Origin: Calliphora vicina
Taxonomy: Eukaryota > Arthropoda > Insecta > Diptera > Calliphoridae
Length of the DNA stretch: 64,000 bases
Reading direction: 5' to 3'
NCBI RefSeq assembly: GCF_958450345.1
Contig: NC_088780.1
Coordinates: forward strand, 115,332,226 to 115,396,225
The translations under genes and the position numbers were made by a program. How positions within the stretch are numbered: the first letter of the stretch is position 1; every line of letters begins with the position of its first letter. Positions 1-10,586 of the stretch are shown piece by piece. Below the pieces are notes generated by a model, which did not search any database, had not been told where the DNA came from, and was given only the letters and a program-made list of their open reading frames with translations.

Positions 1-1424
1 ACCTAAAAAACAAAAACTATAATACTCACATCATCAAATGTTCAAAACATCACTTTTCTTAAACTAAAAATTTCCAAATATTCTAAAAAATTCTTAATCT
101 AATCCTTCAACTTAATTTCCAGTGTGAACATACAGACACTTTTGGTAAACATATATACAACATACATGGGTTTGCCAAAAGTCCCCTTCAATATTTTGTA
201 TTCTTTAAGAAAAAAATTCTCGTTAAGAAAAGATTTATTTTGTTTATTTACATTTCTCAATTACCTACATGAAGAGATGATGCCTACTTAGGAACACAAA
301 TGAATGATCATCGTAATCATCAAACATTATTTTACAGGGTTTTGGCCTCAAATGAATGGAGTACAATTTAAAGCATGTACGCATTGATTGGCATGCGTTC
401 AACTGAAAATATGTTTATGCTTCTTTTATTTTGGTTTTGCAAACACATGTGCAAGTAAATTTTTCGATTTTTATTCATTTATTAAACTTCCCCTGTTGCC
501 CCATTAAAAAAGATGCAAGATGAACAAGACAAAAAAAAAATTAAAATTAATATCTCATTTTTTAAAACACATCAAAATTACCAAAGCGTACAGCATGCAA
601 CCAACATACGATTACTTACAAATACAAACCAGTATAAACTGATGCTGAATCTTGCTTAAAATGTGTATTTGTTTATTTGTAGGGTATTTTCTCTTCCTTT
701 TTTTAATGTTTTCTGTTTAATGTTTATATTGTTGAAGTTGCAAAAATAAATATGAAAAAATGCAGCAGCGGCAAGAAGAAATACACAAGATACTCATCAT
801 ATGTGTGTTCATCATAAACAATCATAAATGTTTCTCATAAGTGCATATTAATGTGTTTTGCGGTTGTTACACATCTTCATGCTACACAGATATACACACT
901 CACTCATATACAGTAAACGCTAAATGAGTCTGTGGCAATGAGTAAAAAATAATATGCAAACATTTACACTGCGCAACATGTATTCGTATGACTGTGTCCT
1001 TTTTTTATTATTTCATTGTCTGCTGCGAAAAGGACTTTATCGTTACGCGAAAATACTCCTTGATGTTTAATCTGTTTTTCTGTTTAATGTCAGAGTGTTC
1101 GTTTAAATTAGTTCTTGTGCACCAGATGAACGCTCGTATTTGTAAAGTTAACTGCATTTTTAAAACATGATTTGTTACTGCTGATAAATAAATGTGAAAT
1201 GTACAAATGTAAGTACTTGCACTTGTATAATTCATAAATATTACTTATTTGCATTTCACAAATGAGTACACTTTATAGTGTGCAATGTGCTTTTCAACTT
1301 AAGTAAAAGATATTAATCATTTTTAAAGATATGCTTTAGTGTTTTACAATATTCAATATGTATTTGTTTTAATAAGTCTGCATGTAGTTAATCATTTTAC
1401 TGTATGTTATATATGACTTATGAT
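1..1424. other. AT-rich non-coding DNA, no gene recognised
   Basis: Simple AT-rich sequence with poly-A and poly-T runs and scattered CA/TA steps. The short open frames here (60 and 75 codons, on opposite strands over the same bases) resemble no known protein and look like chance frames. I see no repeat shared with the rest of the window. Confidence 0.6.
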
Positions 1425-2115
1425 TAGGGTTCTTAATTTCCCGGGAATTCCCGGTAATTTTTTAATACTAAATTAAACCAAAAACCAGACAATGTTTTTC
1501 CAATAAATTGAATTATAATTATCCAGTATTTTAAAAGAAGTATAAAATAACTATATTTGGTTGTACAGTTTTGGTCCACCCTTTATAAGGATTTCGAATT
1601 TATTAGTGGTATTTGATCAGTATTGTCACAGTCGTAGTTTTAATCAGTATAAAATCAATAAATTCTTTGGTTAATTAAAAAACATAAGAATTTCGAGTAT
1701 GTTAATTCTATAAAACTAATTTAATTTTAAATATACAAATTTAAACCACTATTATTGTTATTATTTTCTCTAAATATGAATAATATTCATTGAATATCCC
1801 TGAAAGTTATAATGCTAGGCATCTTAATAATTCCTTTAAGAGCATAAACTTTAAATTTGATTCATTCTTAATAACCTATTTTTTCTGCTGTGGCTTGAGT
1901 TGAGTAAAAAAAAAAATCTTGGTTATCAACCGCAATACTTATTTGCAAACCTCTATCTGTTGGTAGAACCGAAAAAAATCGATGGATATAATAGAATAAT
2001 TCAATTAGCAACAAATTTTACCATCGAAACGAATCTGAAAGTGAAGAAAAAAAGTGAAGGTATTCCCGAAAATTCTCGACAAACATTTCCCGAAAGTGTT
2101 GCGTGTTGCAATCGA
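1425..2115. other. Possible remnant of a hAT-like DNA transposon
   Basis: The segment opens with TAGGGTTCTTAATTT and then a perfect 14-base palindrome, CCGGGAATTCCCGG (1441-1454). Near its other end there are further TTCCCGAAA-type words (about 2066-2100). A related CCCAGGAATTCCCG word lies near 23570. Terminal motifs of this kind occur in some insect hAT elements, which is recollection and not a database result. The overlapping 109-codon frame (1900-2229) crosses into the neighbouring Helitron end, so it is not a gene. Confidence 0.25.
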
Positions 2116-2120
2116 TTAGA

Positions 2121-2300
2121 TCTATATAAAAATGAAATGGTCCATATACTATGTTATCGCAAGATCTGGAGCGATTTCGCAGTTTTTTTTTATTCGATTC
2201 GAAATTTTCAGGAGATGGATTTTTCTTAAAAAACAGAAATTTTTGGAGAAACTTGAAGAACTAAGTATGAAAAAATTTTAGGAAAACTTAAAAAACAAAC
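2121..2300 (+). mobile_element. Helitron 5' end fragment
   Basis: Starts with TC after an A (A|TCTATATAAAAATGAAATGG), which is the canonical Helitron 5' terminus. The first ~120 bases match the start of the complete Helitron at 37758: the same ATGGTCCATxTA, GGAGCGATTTxGC and ATTTTCAGGAGATGG words in the same order. No CTRR 3' end can be found before the retrotransposon at about 2515, so this copy is truncated. The right boundary is approximate. Confidence 0.6.
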
Positions 2301-2851
2301 TTTTACTGCCTCCTTTTCACTTCTCATTTTTCTTTATAAGAACCAATCAATAAATTGATAAAAATTATGTCATTTTTGCTTTTACTGAAATTTTTGTATA
2401 TTAATTCTATATGAAATACATATCAGCTGGTTTCATATAAAGAAGATGAGGACGATCTTATAGCAAGTTTGCTGTTCAGTTATAATTGTAACTAAACATT
2501 TACTCTTGATTCTGAGGGAGTTGGGAAATGCCGGTAACAGGTAGTATCGAAATAAAATAGGTACCCCGAACCAAAGCCAACGTCTGTACACCATGTAAGG
2601 TGCGGCTGAAGCGGGCGTCGGACTTGCATCAAGCGGCTCGCTATATAAATGTGTATTGGAAGCGTCTGTTCATCATGTTAGGTGCGGCTTCATTTTGAAG
2701 ATTAAAATTAGCTAGCCTGGAGGCTTTATCTGGCAGCCCCAGAACCAGGACAGGATGCGGTAGACTAATCATCTGCCCATCTTAAATTCCTTTGATTAAT
2801 GAAACCTCAAAAAAGATAAAACGGACGGATCATTTGTCGACAACCTTTAGC

Positions 2852-3973
2852 ATGAAATACGGTACACGAATTGGAACATGGAACGTGCGCACGCTGTTAC
2901 AACCTTCTAAATTGTCTCAGCTGTGCAAAGAATTTAGAAGCTATAATCTTCTAGTGCGTGGGATTGCTGAAATGAGATGGCTTGACTCTGGCGAAATGAG
3001 AACAACTGACGGTCTCAAACTGCTGTTTTCTGGAAAACCCAATGGTTCAAAACACCAAAACGGCGTAGGTTTTTTGCTCGCAAATGAGGCACAGGACGCA
3101 CTAATTGAATGGAAGTCTCATTCTGATCGAATAATCCCAATCAGATTAAGATCACGTGTCAGGAAAATATCGATCATCCAATGTTACGCACCTACCGAAG
3201 TTTCTGACCTTGTTGCAAAGGAAGAATTTTATAGCAGTCTTACAAATGTCTTATCTGCCATCAATCGTGGAGACATTATAATCCTTATGGGTGATTTCAA
3301 TGCTCAACTTGGCTGTGATAATAATGGCTACGAACGAGTAATGGGGCATCATGGGTGTGGGATCATGAACGAGAATGGTGATCTCTTCACAGAGTTGTGT
3401 TTAAATAACAACCTGGTAATAGGAGGCACTTTGTTTCCACACAAGAATGTACAAAAGGTCACGTGAATTTCTACTGATCATAGAACCGAGAACCAATTAC
3501 ACCACATCGCCATAAGCAAGACTAGGCGGGGATCTCTGTTGGACGTACGTAAAAAGCGTGGGGCAGATATTGCCAGTGACCACCATTTAGTTATCGCAAA
3601 GATACGTTTGAAAGTTGCGGCGATAAGGAGAGACAAATTCAACTTACCAAAAAAGTTTGATATTAAGAAACTAAATCAACCCACAATTTGTGAGAATTTC
3701 GTTAAAACTTTGCAAAACTCAGCCGTAACCCTGCAAATTTCGAATAATACACAGTGGAATGCCGTCAGAGATTTATTTCTGACAACGGCTGAAAGAACTA
3801 TTGGATTCAGTGTAACCACGAGAAAAGATTGGATTTCAGATCACACCTGGAATTTGATTCAGTGTAGAAAGGAAATCAAGGGTGATGTCAACACGGCAAA
3901 AACCCGATATACCAAAATGGATGAATTGGATCATAAGGTCAAGAAAAGTGCCCGAAGTGACAAGAGGCGTTAG
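2852..3973 (+). pseudogene. Endonuclease domain of the non-LTR retrotransposon (broken)
   Basis: The N-terminal domain of the element would nick target DNA to prime reverse transcription. Hallmarks are GTWNVRTL near the start, EMRW, the CYAPTE strand, MGDFNAQLG (near 3287-3313, the catalytic D/N motif) and ASDHHL (about 3571-3588, the catalytic SDH). The frame stays open upstream to 2792, but the first ATG is at 2852, just before GTWNVR, so I use that. One in-frame TGA at 3464-3466 falls where the family has Trp, as expected from a TGG to TGA change; reading continues in the same frame past it. A second stop (TAG, 3971-3973) ends this open stretch and the frame runs on weakly to about 4095. 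All recognised catalytic motifs are present, so damage to this domain is light compared with the reverse transcriptase. Confidence 0.85.
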
Positions 3974-4095
3974 TTTAATCAACTAGCTGAAGATGCACAA
4001 GCGGCTGCAGAGACGAACCGTACGAGGGACATGTACAAAATAGTAAAACAGATGACAAACAAAACTCTAAATGTCACAAAACCTTTGAAAAATTA

Positions 4096-4848
4096 AATGG
4101 CATTCTAACTTCTTCAAGGCTAGAACAGATTACAATCTGGGAAAAACATTATGCTAATATGCTCTCAGTCCCACCAACACCAGTGACAGTAATAGCGGCA
4201 ATCAGGGAACACAAGAACCATAAGGCGCCTGGTCCTGATAACATTCCTCCAGAATTATTAAAAGCAGACCCACGCACAAGCGCAACAATTTTATACCCTA
4301 TCATCGAACGATTTTGGGTTGAAGAAGCTCTTCCTGAGGACATTAAAGAGGGCATTATAATTAGTCTCCCCAAAAAAGGGGAATTATCCAATTACACTAC
4401 TCTGCATGATCAATAAATTATGTGCACATATAATTAGCAAACGTCTTGTGAATGCTCTTGACCCCCACCTAAGAAGGGAACAAGCCGGTTTTCATCCCCA
4501 TCGATCACCGCTTTATCTTACCTTTATAGATTTTGAAAAAGCGTTTGATAAGTTGAACACCATTCTACTGGTATTACATGGGGTCTTCATGGAATGCTAG
4601 ATGACTTGGATTATGCGGACTACATGTCATCTAAGCTACAAGCATTGTGCAATATAACAGCCGAATGCGGGCTAAAGATTAATGTTGGCAAAATAAAAAC
4701 TATGAGCCTAAACACTATGTCGAATGCGCCTTTTACTTTGTACGGCGCTGAAATAGAATCAGTAACCTCCTTCACATATCTCGGGAGTATTATTTCCAGT
4801 TCTGGCGGTTACAGTGAGGACATAAAGTCACGTTTATGTAAGGCTTAG
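4096..4848 (+). pseudogene. Reverse transcriptase domain of the non-LTR retrotransposon (frameshifted, internally deleted)
   Basis: This is the polymerase part. A frameshift near 4095 moves the reading into the frame holding KAPGPDNIPPELL (RT motif, about 4222) and LPKKGELSN. A second shift near 4390-4410 moves to the frame with LDPHLRREQAGF and FIDFEKAFD (about 4523-4549, first catalytic Asp). Roughly twenty residues seem missing between the AGF motif and SPLYLTFIDF. Between FIDFEKAFD and LDYAD (about 4606) only some twenty codons remain where the family has well over a hundred, so the palm core is gone. The expected YADD motif reads YADY because of another small deletion. The tail FTYLGSIISSSG is the usual thumb-side motif. 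The product cannot be active. Confidence 0.85.
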
Positions 4849-5259
4849 GCTGCCTTCGGCGTGCTCTCTTATGTTTGGCAATCCACAACCATATCTAGAG
4901 ACACAAAAATAAAGATCTTGAATGTCAATGTAAAGCCTGTCCTACTCTACGCATGTGAAACGTGGAACCCATCCAATCGCGAACTGCAAACAATGCAAGC
5001 TTTTGTGAATCGTTGTCTGAGTAGAATTCTGCGAATATTCTGGCCTAACATCATCACGAACAATGACTTGTGGGAACGGACGCGGCAGTCGTCGATTCGT
5101 TCAGAAATTAAACGACGTAAATGGTCCTGGCTTGGACATAAACTACGCAAACCACAAGATGATGTAACGGGACAAGGTACCAAATGGACACCTCAAGGAA
5201 GCCGAAGGAGGGGTCGTCCATCAAAAACCTGGCGACATGTTTATCGAAATCTTGCATAA
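4849..5259 (+). pseudogene. C-terminal domain of the non-LTR retrotransposon
   Basis: This is the same frame as the preceding segment after one stop (TAG, 4846-4848) standing where an Arg codon is expected. It encodes VLLYACETW, NRCLSRILRIFWPN, RRKWSWLGHKLRKP and RRRGRPSKTWR, the typical C-terminal region of this retrotransposon group, including the basic W-x-GH-x-LR segment and a GRP-type basic patch. It ends at 5257-5259, shorter than usual, so the last part is truncated. No function is assigned to this domain beyond presumed nucleic-acid binding. Confidence 0.8.
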
Positions 5260-5290
5260 AAAGTACATTAAGCCACTGACAAAAATTAGA

Positions 5291-5749
5291 TGACGAACCT
5301 ACATTTGAAACACTTTGGAGTATATCCTGAGAAAGTAAGCAAATTTTTTTTAAAGACCCACGTAGTACAGCTTCCTAAAAAATTAAATTCTGTAGAAAAT
5401 TCTAGAAAGTAGATTAGCTTTATATATAAACTTTCTTACAATCACGAAGTTCTTCACGTCTGAAGAACTATGTATGTCCTATTCAATTTAGCATTTGGTA
5501 AATGCTTCCATTTACCTGAAGCCTGTTATTTCGAAAGAATATCAATATTTTTATGATAATTTAAAATATGAGGGTAATTGTTTGTTGCATTTCAAAATGG
5601 TTTAATATAAAATTAATTAACTATTATTTCAAATTCTTTTAACATGATATCGTGTTTCTTAATATTTTACTTATCTGTAATATATTAAATATTGTTTTCT
5701 TTAAAAAATAATTAATTATTATTAAACACTCGTGTAACTTACATAAAAA
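5291..5749. other. AT-rich non-coding DNA, nothing recognised
   Basis: A simple AT-rich stretch with no open frame of note and no match to other repeats in the window. Confidence 0.6.
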
Positions 5750-5872
5750 CTACAAAGTTTTCAATTCACTCTAGTGTTTTATTTGTATAATATCTTTAGT
5801 TTTTCTAAAGCCTTTTGGGAAAAGGTTTCCTGATGATCTGGCCTAAGCAACCAGTGAAATGCGCATAGGAAC
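5750..5872 (+). repeat. Dispersed ~120-bp repeat, copy 1 (partner at 17033)
   Basis: Shares with 17033-17153, in the same orientation, TATTTGTATAA, CTTTAGxTTTxCTAAAG, CCTTTTGxGA, TTTCCTGATGAT, CCTAAGCAACCAGTGAA and CATAGGAA, in the same order and spacing. Sequence outside this core differs between the two loci. It has no visible inverted ends, hairpin terminus or coding capacity. It may be a SINE-like or small-RNA-derived repeat, or an internal piece of a larger transposon. Confidence 0.6.
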
Positions 5873-6127
5873 TAGCTTATCCCCCAATAATAAATTTCAG
5901 TGAATTTATCAATTACTGGGAATTCAGCACACTAATTCTTAACAAAAAAAATTAATTTTGTACTCCCGTATAACAACTTTTTGAAAGCTAATTTTTATAT
6001 TGTTTAAATAGTGCTATCTGCTTATTTCACTGCAAGAATCGATAAAACTTCAACTTGTAAAAACTGCTATCTAACATATAAGCGCGAATATCAGGAATTA
6101 ATTTATAGGAATTATATTATAAACCCT

Positions 6128-6457
6128 CGATATATAAAATTCATGTCACCAAATTTGATTATGATCGGTCCATAATTATTCATAGCTCCCATATAAAACC
6201 CTCTTCCGAAAATCACTTTAAAGTGCAGAAACCTCTTAAAAATTTTGGTATACACACAAAATTCGTCATAAGATACAAATCACACGACCTAATTTCAAGA
6301 TGATCGGTCCATTATTGGTCATACCTCCCATATAAGACCCACTTCCGAAAATCACTCACGAATATAAATTATTGATATTTTAAAAGAAAAATGTTTTTGC
6401 TCATATACTTAGAGTAGGGTATTATATGGGCTTGACCGACCATAATTTCTTACTTGT
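6128..6457 (+). mobile_element. HINE-B (DINE-1-like Helentron-derived element), 5'-truncated copy
   Basis: Matches the hairpin-proximal half of the full copies at 13901 and 23648, here with the hairpin end at the right. It contains the duplicated core (GATCGGTCCATAATTATTCATAGCTC and GATCGGTCCATTATTGGTCAT broken by ~130 bases), then TAGGGTATTATATGGGCTTGACCGACCATA and the terminal CTTACTTG next to a T run. The left part of the hairpin is eroded (ATGGGCTTGACCGACC). Confidence 0.7.
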
Positions 6458-6590
6458 TTTTATTTAAATATGACGGATTGTAAAAGAAAAATATTTGGTT
6501 TCGTGCAATAAATTAAAAGAAAAAATCTCTAACGATTCGCAAATGTTCGCATATTTTTACATGTTCTTCAAAATCACTTTCGGGAGAATC
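6458..6590 (+). repeat. Dispersed repeat shared with the TIR element at 30244-30837
   Basis: The words TTTAAATATGACGG, ATTGTAAAxGAAAAATATTT, AATTAAAAGAAAA, CGATTCG, TTCGCATATTT and CTTCAAAAT recur in order at about 30508-30640. Similarity starts exactly where the HINE-B to the left ends, so that element probably inserted into this repeat or at its edge. Confidence 0.55.
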
Positions 6591-6957
6591 CATATCTAAA
6601 CCAACAGAAAACAGCTATTTTCGGATTTGACATCTTCAATTTTAATGAAATTTACCACACATATTACGGTTCCAAAGAGTTCCTTTAATCAATGACTTTT
6701 TCATCGGTCAATTCGGAGTATATATTTCAATGTAAAAAATATCAGAACTCGCGATGTTAAAAATTAAAAAAAGAAAATTTCGATTAGTTCAGGAGTTATA
6801 AAGAAAAACGTTATTAAAAGTATGTTTTTTAATATAATTTCATATAAAAATATAAGCAAATGTTTAAATTGTTTAATTTGTGCTATCGCACATACGATCT
6901 GTCAAAGAGAATGAATAGCATAGTCTAAATGCAATATGTAATGAAACCATCACACAT
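6591..6957. other. Non-coding DNA, nothing recognised
   Basis: AT-rich, with a few GC-richer words (TCGCGATG, CGGTCAATTCGG). No repeat partner was found in the window and there is no open frame. Confidence 0.5.
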
Positions 6958-7193
6958 TTAGAAGAAATAGCTATCTAAACTATTTAGAACAAATAGATAA
7001 TAAGTTGCATGGATGAGAAAAAACCTGTTTGGCCAAAGTATTAAATTTTGACCCCCTATAACTCAGAGAGTTCTTGACCGATCTTATGTCTAAACTACTA
7101 TCCAGTAGAATTAATCTTGGTGCAAATTTCATACCGATGGGAAGATATCGGTTTCAAATGTTGTATCACTTGAAATGAAAACCCCCATATATA
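6958..7193 (+). repeat. Single arm of the foldback family (FB-G)
   Basis: Contains AATAGCTATCTAAACTATTT, GGATGAGAAAAAAC, TAACTCAGAGAGTTCTTGACCGAT, a GATATCGGTTTCAAA word, then CACTTGAAATGAAAACCCCCATATATA at the outer end. The same arm occurs twice, head to head, at 17261-17745 and again at 54401-54862. Only one arm is present here, so this is a solo or decayed copy. Confidence 0.6.
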
Positions 7194-8287
7194 CTTTAAA
7201 AAATTAAACCAAAAATGGAATTGTAATTTAAAAGTTATTTCTATACAATATTCTATTTTTTTATTTTATTTTAATTTTCAAGAAATCATATTTTTCGAAT
7301 GGAATGAATCTGGATTTATTTATATAATTTATTAATCTTTCTCTTGGTAAAAGCATTTTAAAAATTCTAAAAATATTCGTTAATTGCTAAAAGACGGTAC
7401 AGCAAGAATTATAATAGAGTTATTATTGAATTCTGAATTTCTTATTGCGGCTTAACTAATTAAATATTTGTAATAACACATATTTATTTTGTATGTCAAA
7501 AAAAAAAACACTTAAGAAAACATAGGAATGCCGAAAAAGGTGGATATTTATATACAACAAATAAAGGAAGAAAATAAAGTATGTTTATAAAGGAAAATGA
7601 CATGATGTTTTATTGTATTATTGCTAGATTTGTTTATATTTATATAGGCCATGGTTAAAATCAAATTAAATAGGCGTTTTTATAACAACAATGACGTCAA
7701 CATATTTACTTATATGTTTAGCTTTATTAACAAATGATTAAGAATTATATTAAGTCTATGAACAAGGTCTTTTATTTTTGGAAAGTTTAGTTATTTCTAC
7801 TGTTCTTTATAAAAAGAATAATGGGTTTCTAATAAGACCTAAACGTAATTCAATGAGTTTTATTATAAAATCCAATAGAATTAGGTATTATGGACATACA
7901 TATAATAATTACAAATTATAAAAGCACACTCAATCAAAAATTAATAATAAATTTCAAGAAACCATTTTAAATTTAAAATGAATTTTATACGAGAGCATCA
8001 ATAAACAGCATCCTTTATCTTTTTGTTGTTGATTCAGAAAAAAAGTTAATAATATGAAAATTGAAATACTACAAATGTTTTTAGGCTTCTTCCGGTGCCA
8101 CAGAATAAATGACAACAATTCAATTTTTGCATTTTCAATTTAATTTTATTCTTCATATTCATGTTTTTGTTCATTTTGATGATGTTTTGTTTGTTGTTGC
8201 TGTATTTTTATGGGTTATGTATTGTTAAACACAAAAGTTTAAATAACAACAACAACAATAATGATTTGATAAAATATTAAATAAAAA
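7194..8287. other. AT-rich non-coding DNA, nothing recognised
   Basis: Long A and T runs and an (AAC)n-like patch near 8248-8262. There are no TIRs, conserved frames or repeat partners. Confidence 0.55.
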
Positions 8288-8546
8288 CAAGTAAAAGTGC
8301 TCAATTCGGCTGTGCTGAATTTTATATACCCTTCACCAAAGTTGACTTTAAAATAAATATTAAAAATTATTTTTGGTGAAAAAAATGTTTGTTAATTGGG
8401 GGCTTCGAAAAGTTGATTTTAACAGACGGACGGACATGGCCATAATGACTCCGATATCTGCAACAAATGAAAAATGTAGAAATTGCAAACGGAATTACAA
8501 ACTTGGATATGTACATTTATCCTTACCTCTCATGGTGAAGGGTATA
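8288..8546 (-). mobile_element. HINE-C, internally deleted copy
   Basis: The left end reads CAAGTAAAAGTGCTC, then an imperfect hairpin (AATTCGGCTGTGCTGAATT) and the subterminal repeat TATATACCCTTCACC. The right end is the matching GGTGAAGGGTATA. The interior keeps GACGGACGGACATGGCC, like the equivalent part of Drosophila DINE-1. The 63-codon frame at 8373 is just this repeat read through and is not a gene. Confidence 0.75.
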
Positions 8547-8655
8547 AAAGGCAAGAACGAATAACAACTATCTCAATTTGCAAACAGACAATAGTAAGAA
8601 TATTGAGAAAAAATAGGATATCCTGTTTTTTAGTATAAAAACAAAAACTTATGTA

Positions 8656-8947
8656 TTAGGGTGGGTTAATTTGTTCGGATGAGAAAAAACGTTACAGGCG
8701 TATACCACAATCGGAATCTACACAAAATTCTAAGAAAACTAGCAAAAGAAAGTAAAAATTAAAATTAAAACGAGGGACATAAAGATTTAAGAGTTGTTTT
8801 TAAAAATTCCTTTAAAGTGTATTTTGAAATCTCTCAGTGGGAGCTAGGTTTCGATTTTAGACCCATACTTGGTGAAATTTTCTTAGATTTGTAGGTATAT
8901 TACGTTTTTGTTAGACGCCTGTTGACCAAAAAAATAACCCACCCTAA
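8656..8947. mobile_element. 292-bp TIR element (MITE)
   Basis: The two ends are inverted copies of TTAGGGTGGGTTA followed by T-rich sequence, and secondary matches such as ACAGGCGT lie just inside both ends. Both ends are flanked by TA. There is no coding capacity, so it is a non-autonomous DNA transposon. Ends of this type occur in hAT and Tc1/mariner MITEs; the superfamily is not settled. Confidence 0.65.
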
Positions 8948-9487
8948 TATAAATATTATGTAACTAGAATATCATCTACACTGACACAATAATATCAAAT
9001 AGAGGAATAAAGGAATACAACAACAATAATACTTTAAACTACTACACAAAACGAATGAATAGAAAAAAATAAAATATAAACTAACTTGTACTACGTTCAT
9101 GTATTATAATGGATAAAAAAATATCAGGAAACGCGAAAAGCCCAAGATACTGATAGTTTGCAAAGCAACAAACAAAAGAGACCAGAGAGTAAAAATAAAT
9201 GTACTTATAGAAAACACACACTCACAGGTACACATGTATGTATACAAGTGCACAAAGTAAAAATGAAGTCAAAATAGAAAATTAACATGCTCAAAAATGT
9301 ATATTAGGGTTGGTCAAAAACATTCTTGTCGATGTTGAAATGAAAGTTTACTAAATTTTAAGATACTATTTCGTACTGTGTAGAATAAAATTTACTATTT
9401 TTCCTTTTAGAAATGGAAAATCTACTACGTTTTTGTGATTCCATACGAATGGGGACGAACCTAATACGTATGGTACATACACTGTGC
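8948..9487. other. AT-rich non-coding DNA
   Basis: CA-rich stretches (ACACACACTCACAGGTACACATGTATGTA near 9215) and A runs. A 65-codon frame starts near its end at 9413 but runs through the tandem duplication at 9488 and resembles nothing known. Confidence 0.5.
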
Positions 9488-9685
9488 TGCAAAATTGAGA
9501 CAATATTTATAAAGGCTTTAGAAAATTCTCAACCGATTTTCGGATTGTTATTTAAAATTATTATAACTAAAAACAAGGCACTCCTTGCAAAATTGAGACA
9601 ATATTTATAAAGGCTTTAGAAAATTCTCAACCGATTTTCGGATTGTTATTTAAAATTATTATAACTAAAAACAAGGCACTCCTTG
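9488..9685. repeat. Perfect 98-bp direct tandem duplication
   Basis: The unit beginning TGCAAAATTGAGACAATATT and ending CAAGGCACTCCT is present at 9488-9585 and again at 9586-9683 with no difference that I can see, and a shared TG follows. Perfect identity in otherwise decayed DNA suggests a recent event, or an assembly duplication. Confidence 0.85.
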
Positions 9686-9775
9686 TCAGAATATATATAT
9701 ATTTTAACAATCAGATCATTAAAAACACTTTTACATTAATGTTGTGCAAAATCTTTATTCAATGATTTTGTTCAG

Positions 9776-10586
9776 TAGAGTAACTTCGGGTATTGTGGAC
9801 TATGCGTCTAATGTGGACCAGTGTCTTTTTTCAGAAACTATTGAAGGTATGATAAAACTGATTTGTCGTACATTTTACAATTTGTTTGAAACGACAATTG
9901 CACATCTGCTTTCATGAGTAATTGATATATTGGCTTTTTATTCTTGTATTGAAATTAATGCGCGTGCTCAACATTTTTTTCGGCTCAAGTAAGAAACAAA
10001 ATTTGGTACAGTTACTTTGCAGAATTTAATGTTTGGTTGTTTTATATAGTTAAAGTGGACACGTAGTTTTGCATATATTTGGTAAGAATTTAAGCACATT
10101 TAGATTATTAGGTAAAAATAATTGTTTACCACTGTAGCCCAAGTTCGTGTAATGTGGACCACTTAAATTACTTGATTATGTACTACTGGTCCACATTACC
10201 CGACAATAACTATGTACTTTGTATGCCATCTATCTAAGCCAAGAACCGACTTTTTAGTTTGTATTAATAATAATATATTAAAATTAAATTTTTTAATCAT
10301 TCATGATCAGCTGATTCATGAATTTTATGTATCAAATACTAGTCCACATTACCCTCATATAGTGGTCCATATTACATTCCAATTTTTTTAATGCTGGTTT
10401 TTGGGTTCCTTTCAATATTTTCACATAAATTTTTTATCCTTTGACGTAAAAAATTTTCAACTGCAAAAACAATTAGAGAATACATTAGCTAATTTATTGC
10501 TTCACAACTTTTTTAATATCCATATATATTGTGGCCAAAATTTAGAAAAAACAAAACGGTAGTCCACATTACCCGAAGTTACTCTA
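9776..10586. mobile_element. 811-bp TIR element with repeated GTGGACCA subterminal motifs
   Basis: The left end is TAGAGTAACTTCGGGTAT and then TGTGGACTA; the right end is the inverted form (TAGTCCACATTACCCGAAGTTACTCTA), giving termini of about 27 bp. Both ends carry TA, consistent with a TA target duplication. The TAATGTGGACCA word or its complement recurs inside at about 9812, 10150, 10186, 10340 and 10365, with a weaker copy near 10050, as expected for transposase-binding sites. There is no open frame, so it is non-autonomous and probably Tc1/mariner/pogo-like. Confidence 0.75.

Larger units (their letters stand above)
2515..5290 (+). mobile_element. Degenerate APE-type non-LTR retrotransposon (craniofacial-development-protein-2-like, RTE-like)
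   Basis: A block clearly richer in G+C than its surroundings, carrying in order a GC-rich leader (2520-2790), an APE-type endonuclease, a reverse transcriptase and a C-terminal domain, all on the plus strand. Proteins of this kind are usually annotated as craniofacial development protein 2-like in animal genomes. There are no LTRs and no clear poly-A tail. The coding region is broken by stops, two frameshifts and large deletions, so the copy is dead. The 5' limit is set by the change in base composition and the 3' limit by the end of protein similarity. The exact clade (RTE or a neighbouring one) is uncertain. Confidence 0.85.

Noticed and set aside
1900..2229. 109-codon open frame as a gene
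   Set aside because: Its second half is the translation of a Helitron 5' end (the same words occur in the frame at 37742), and its first half lies in unrelated AT-rich DNA.
2515..5290. LTR retrotransposon or endogenous retrovirus
   Set aside because: There are no LTRs, gag, protease or integrase. The endonuclease is APE-type, upstream of the reverse transcriptase, as in non-LTR elements.
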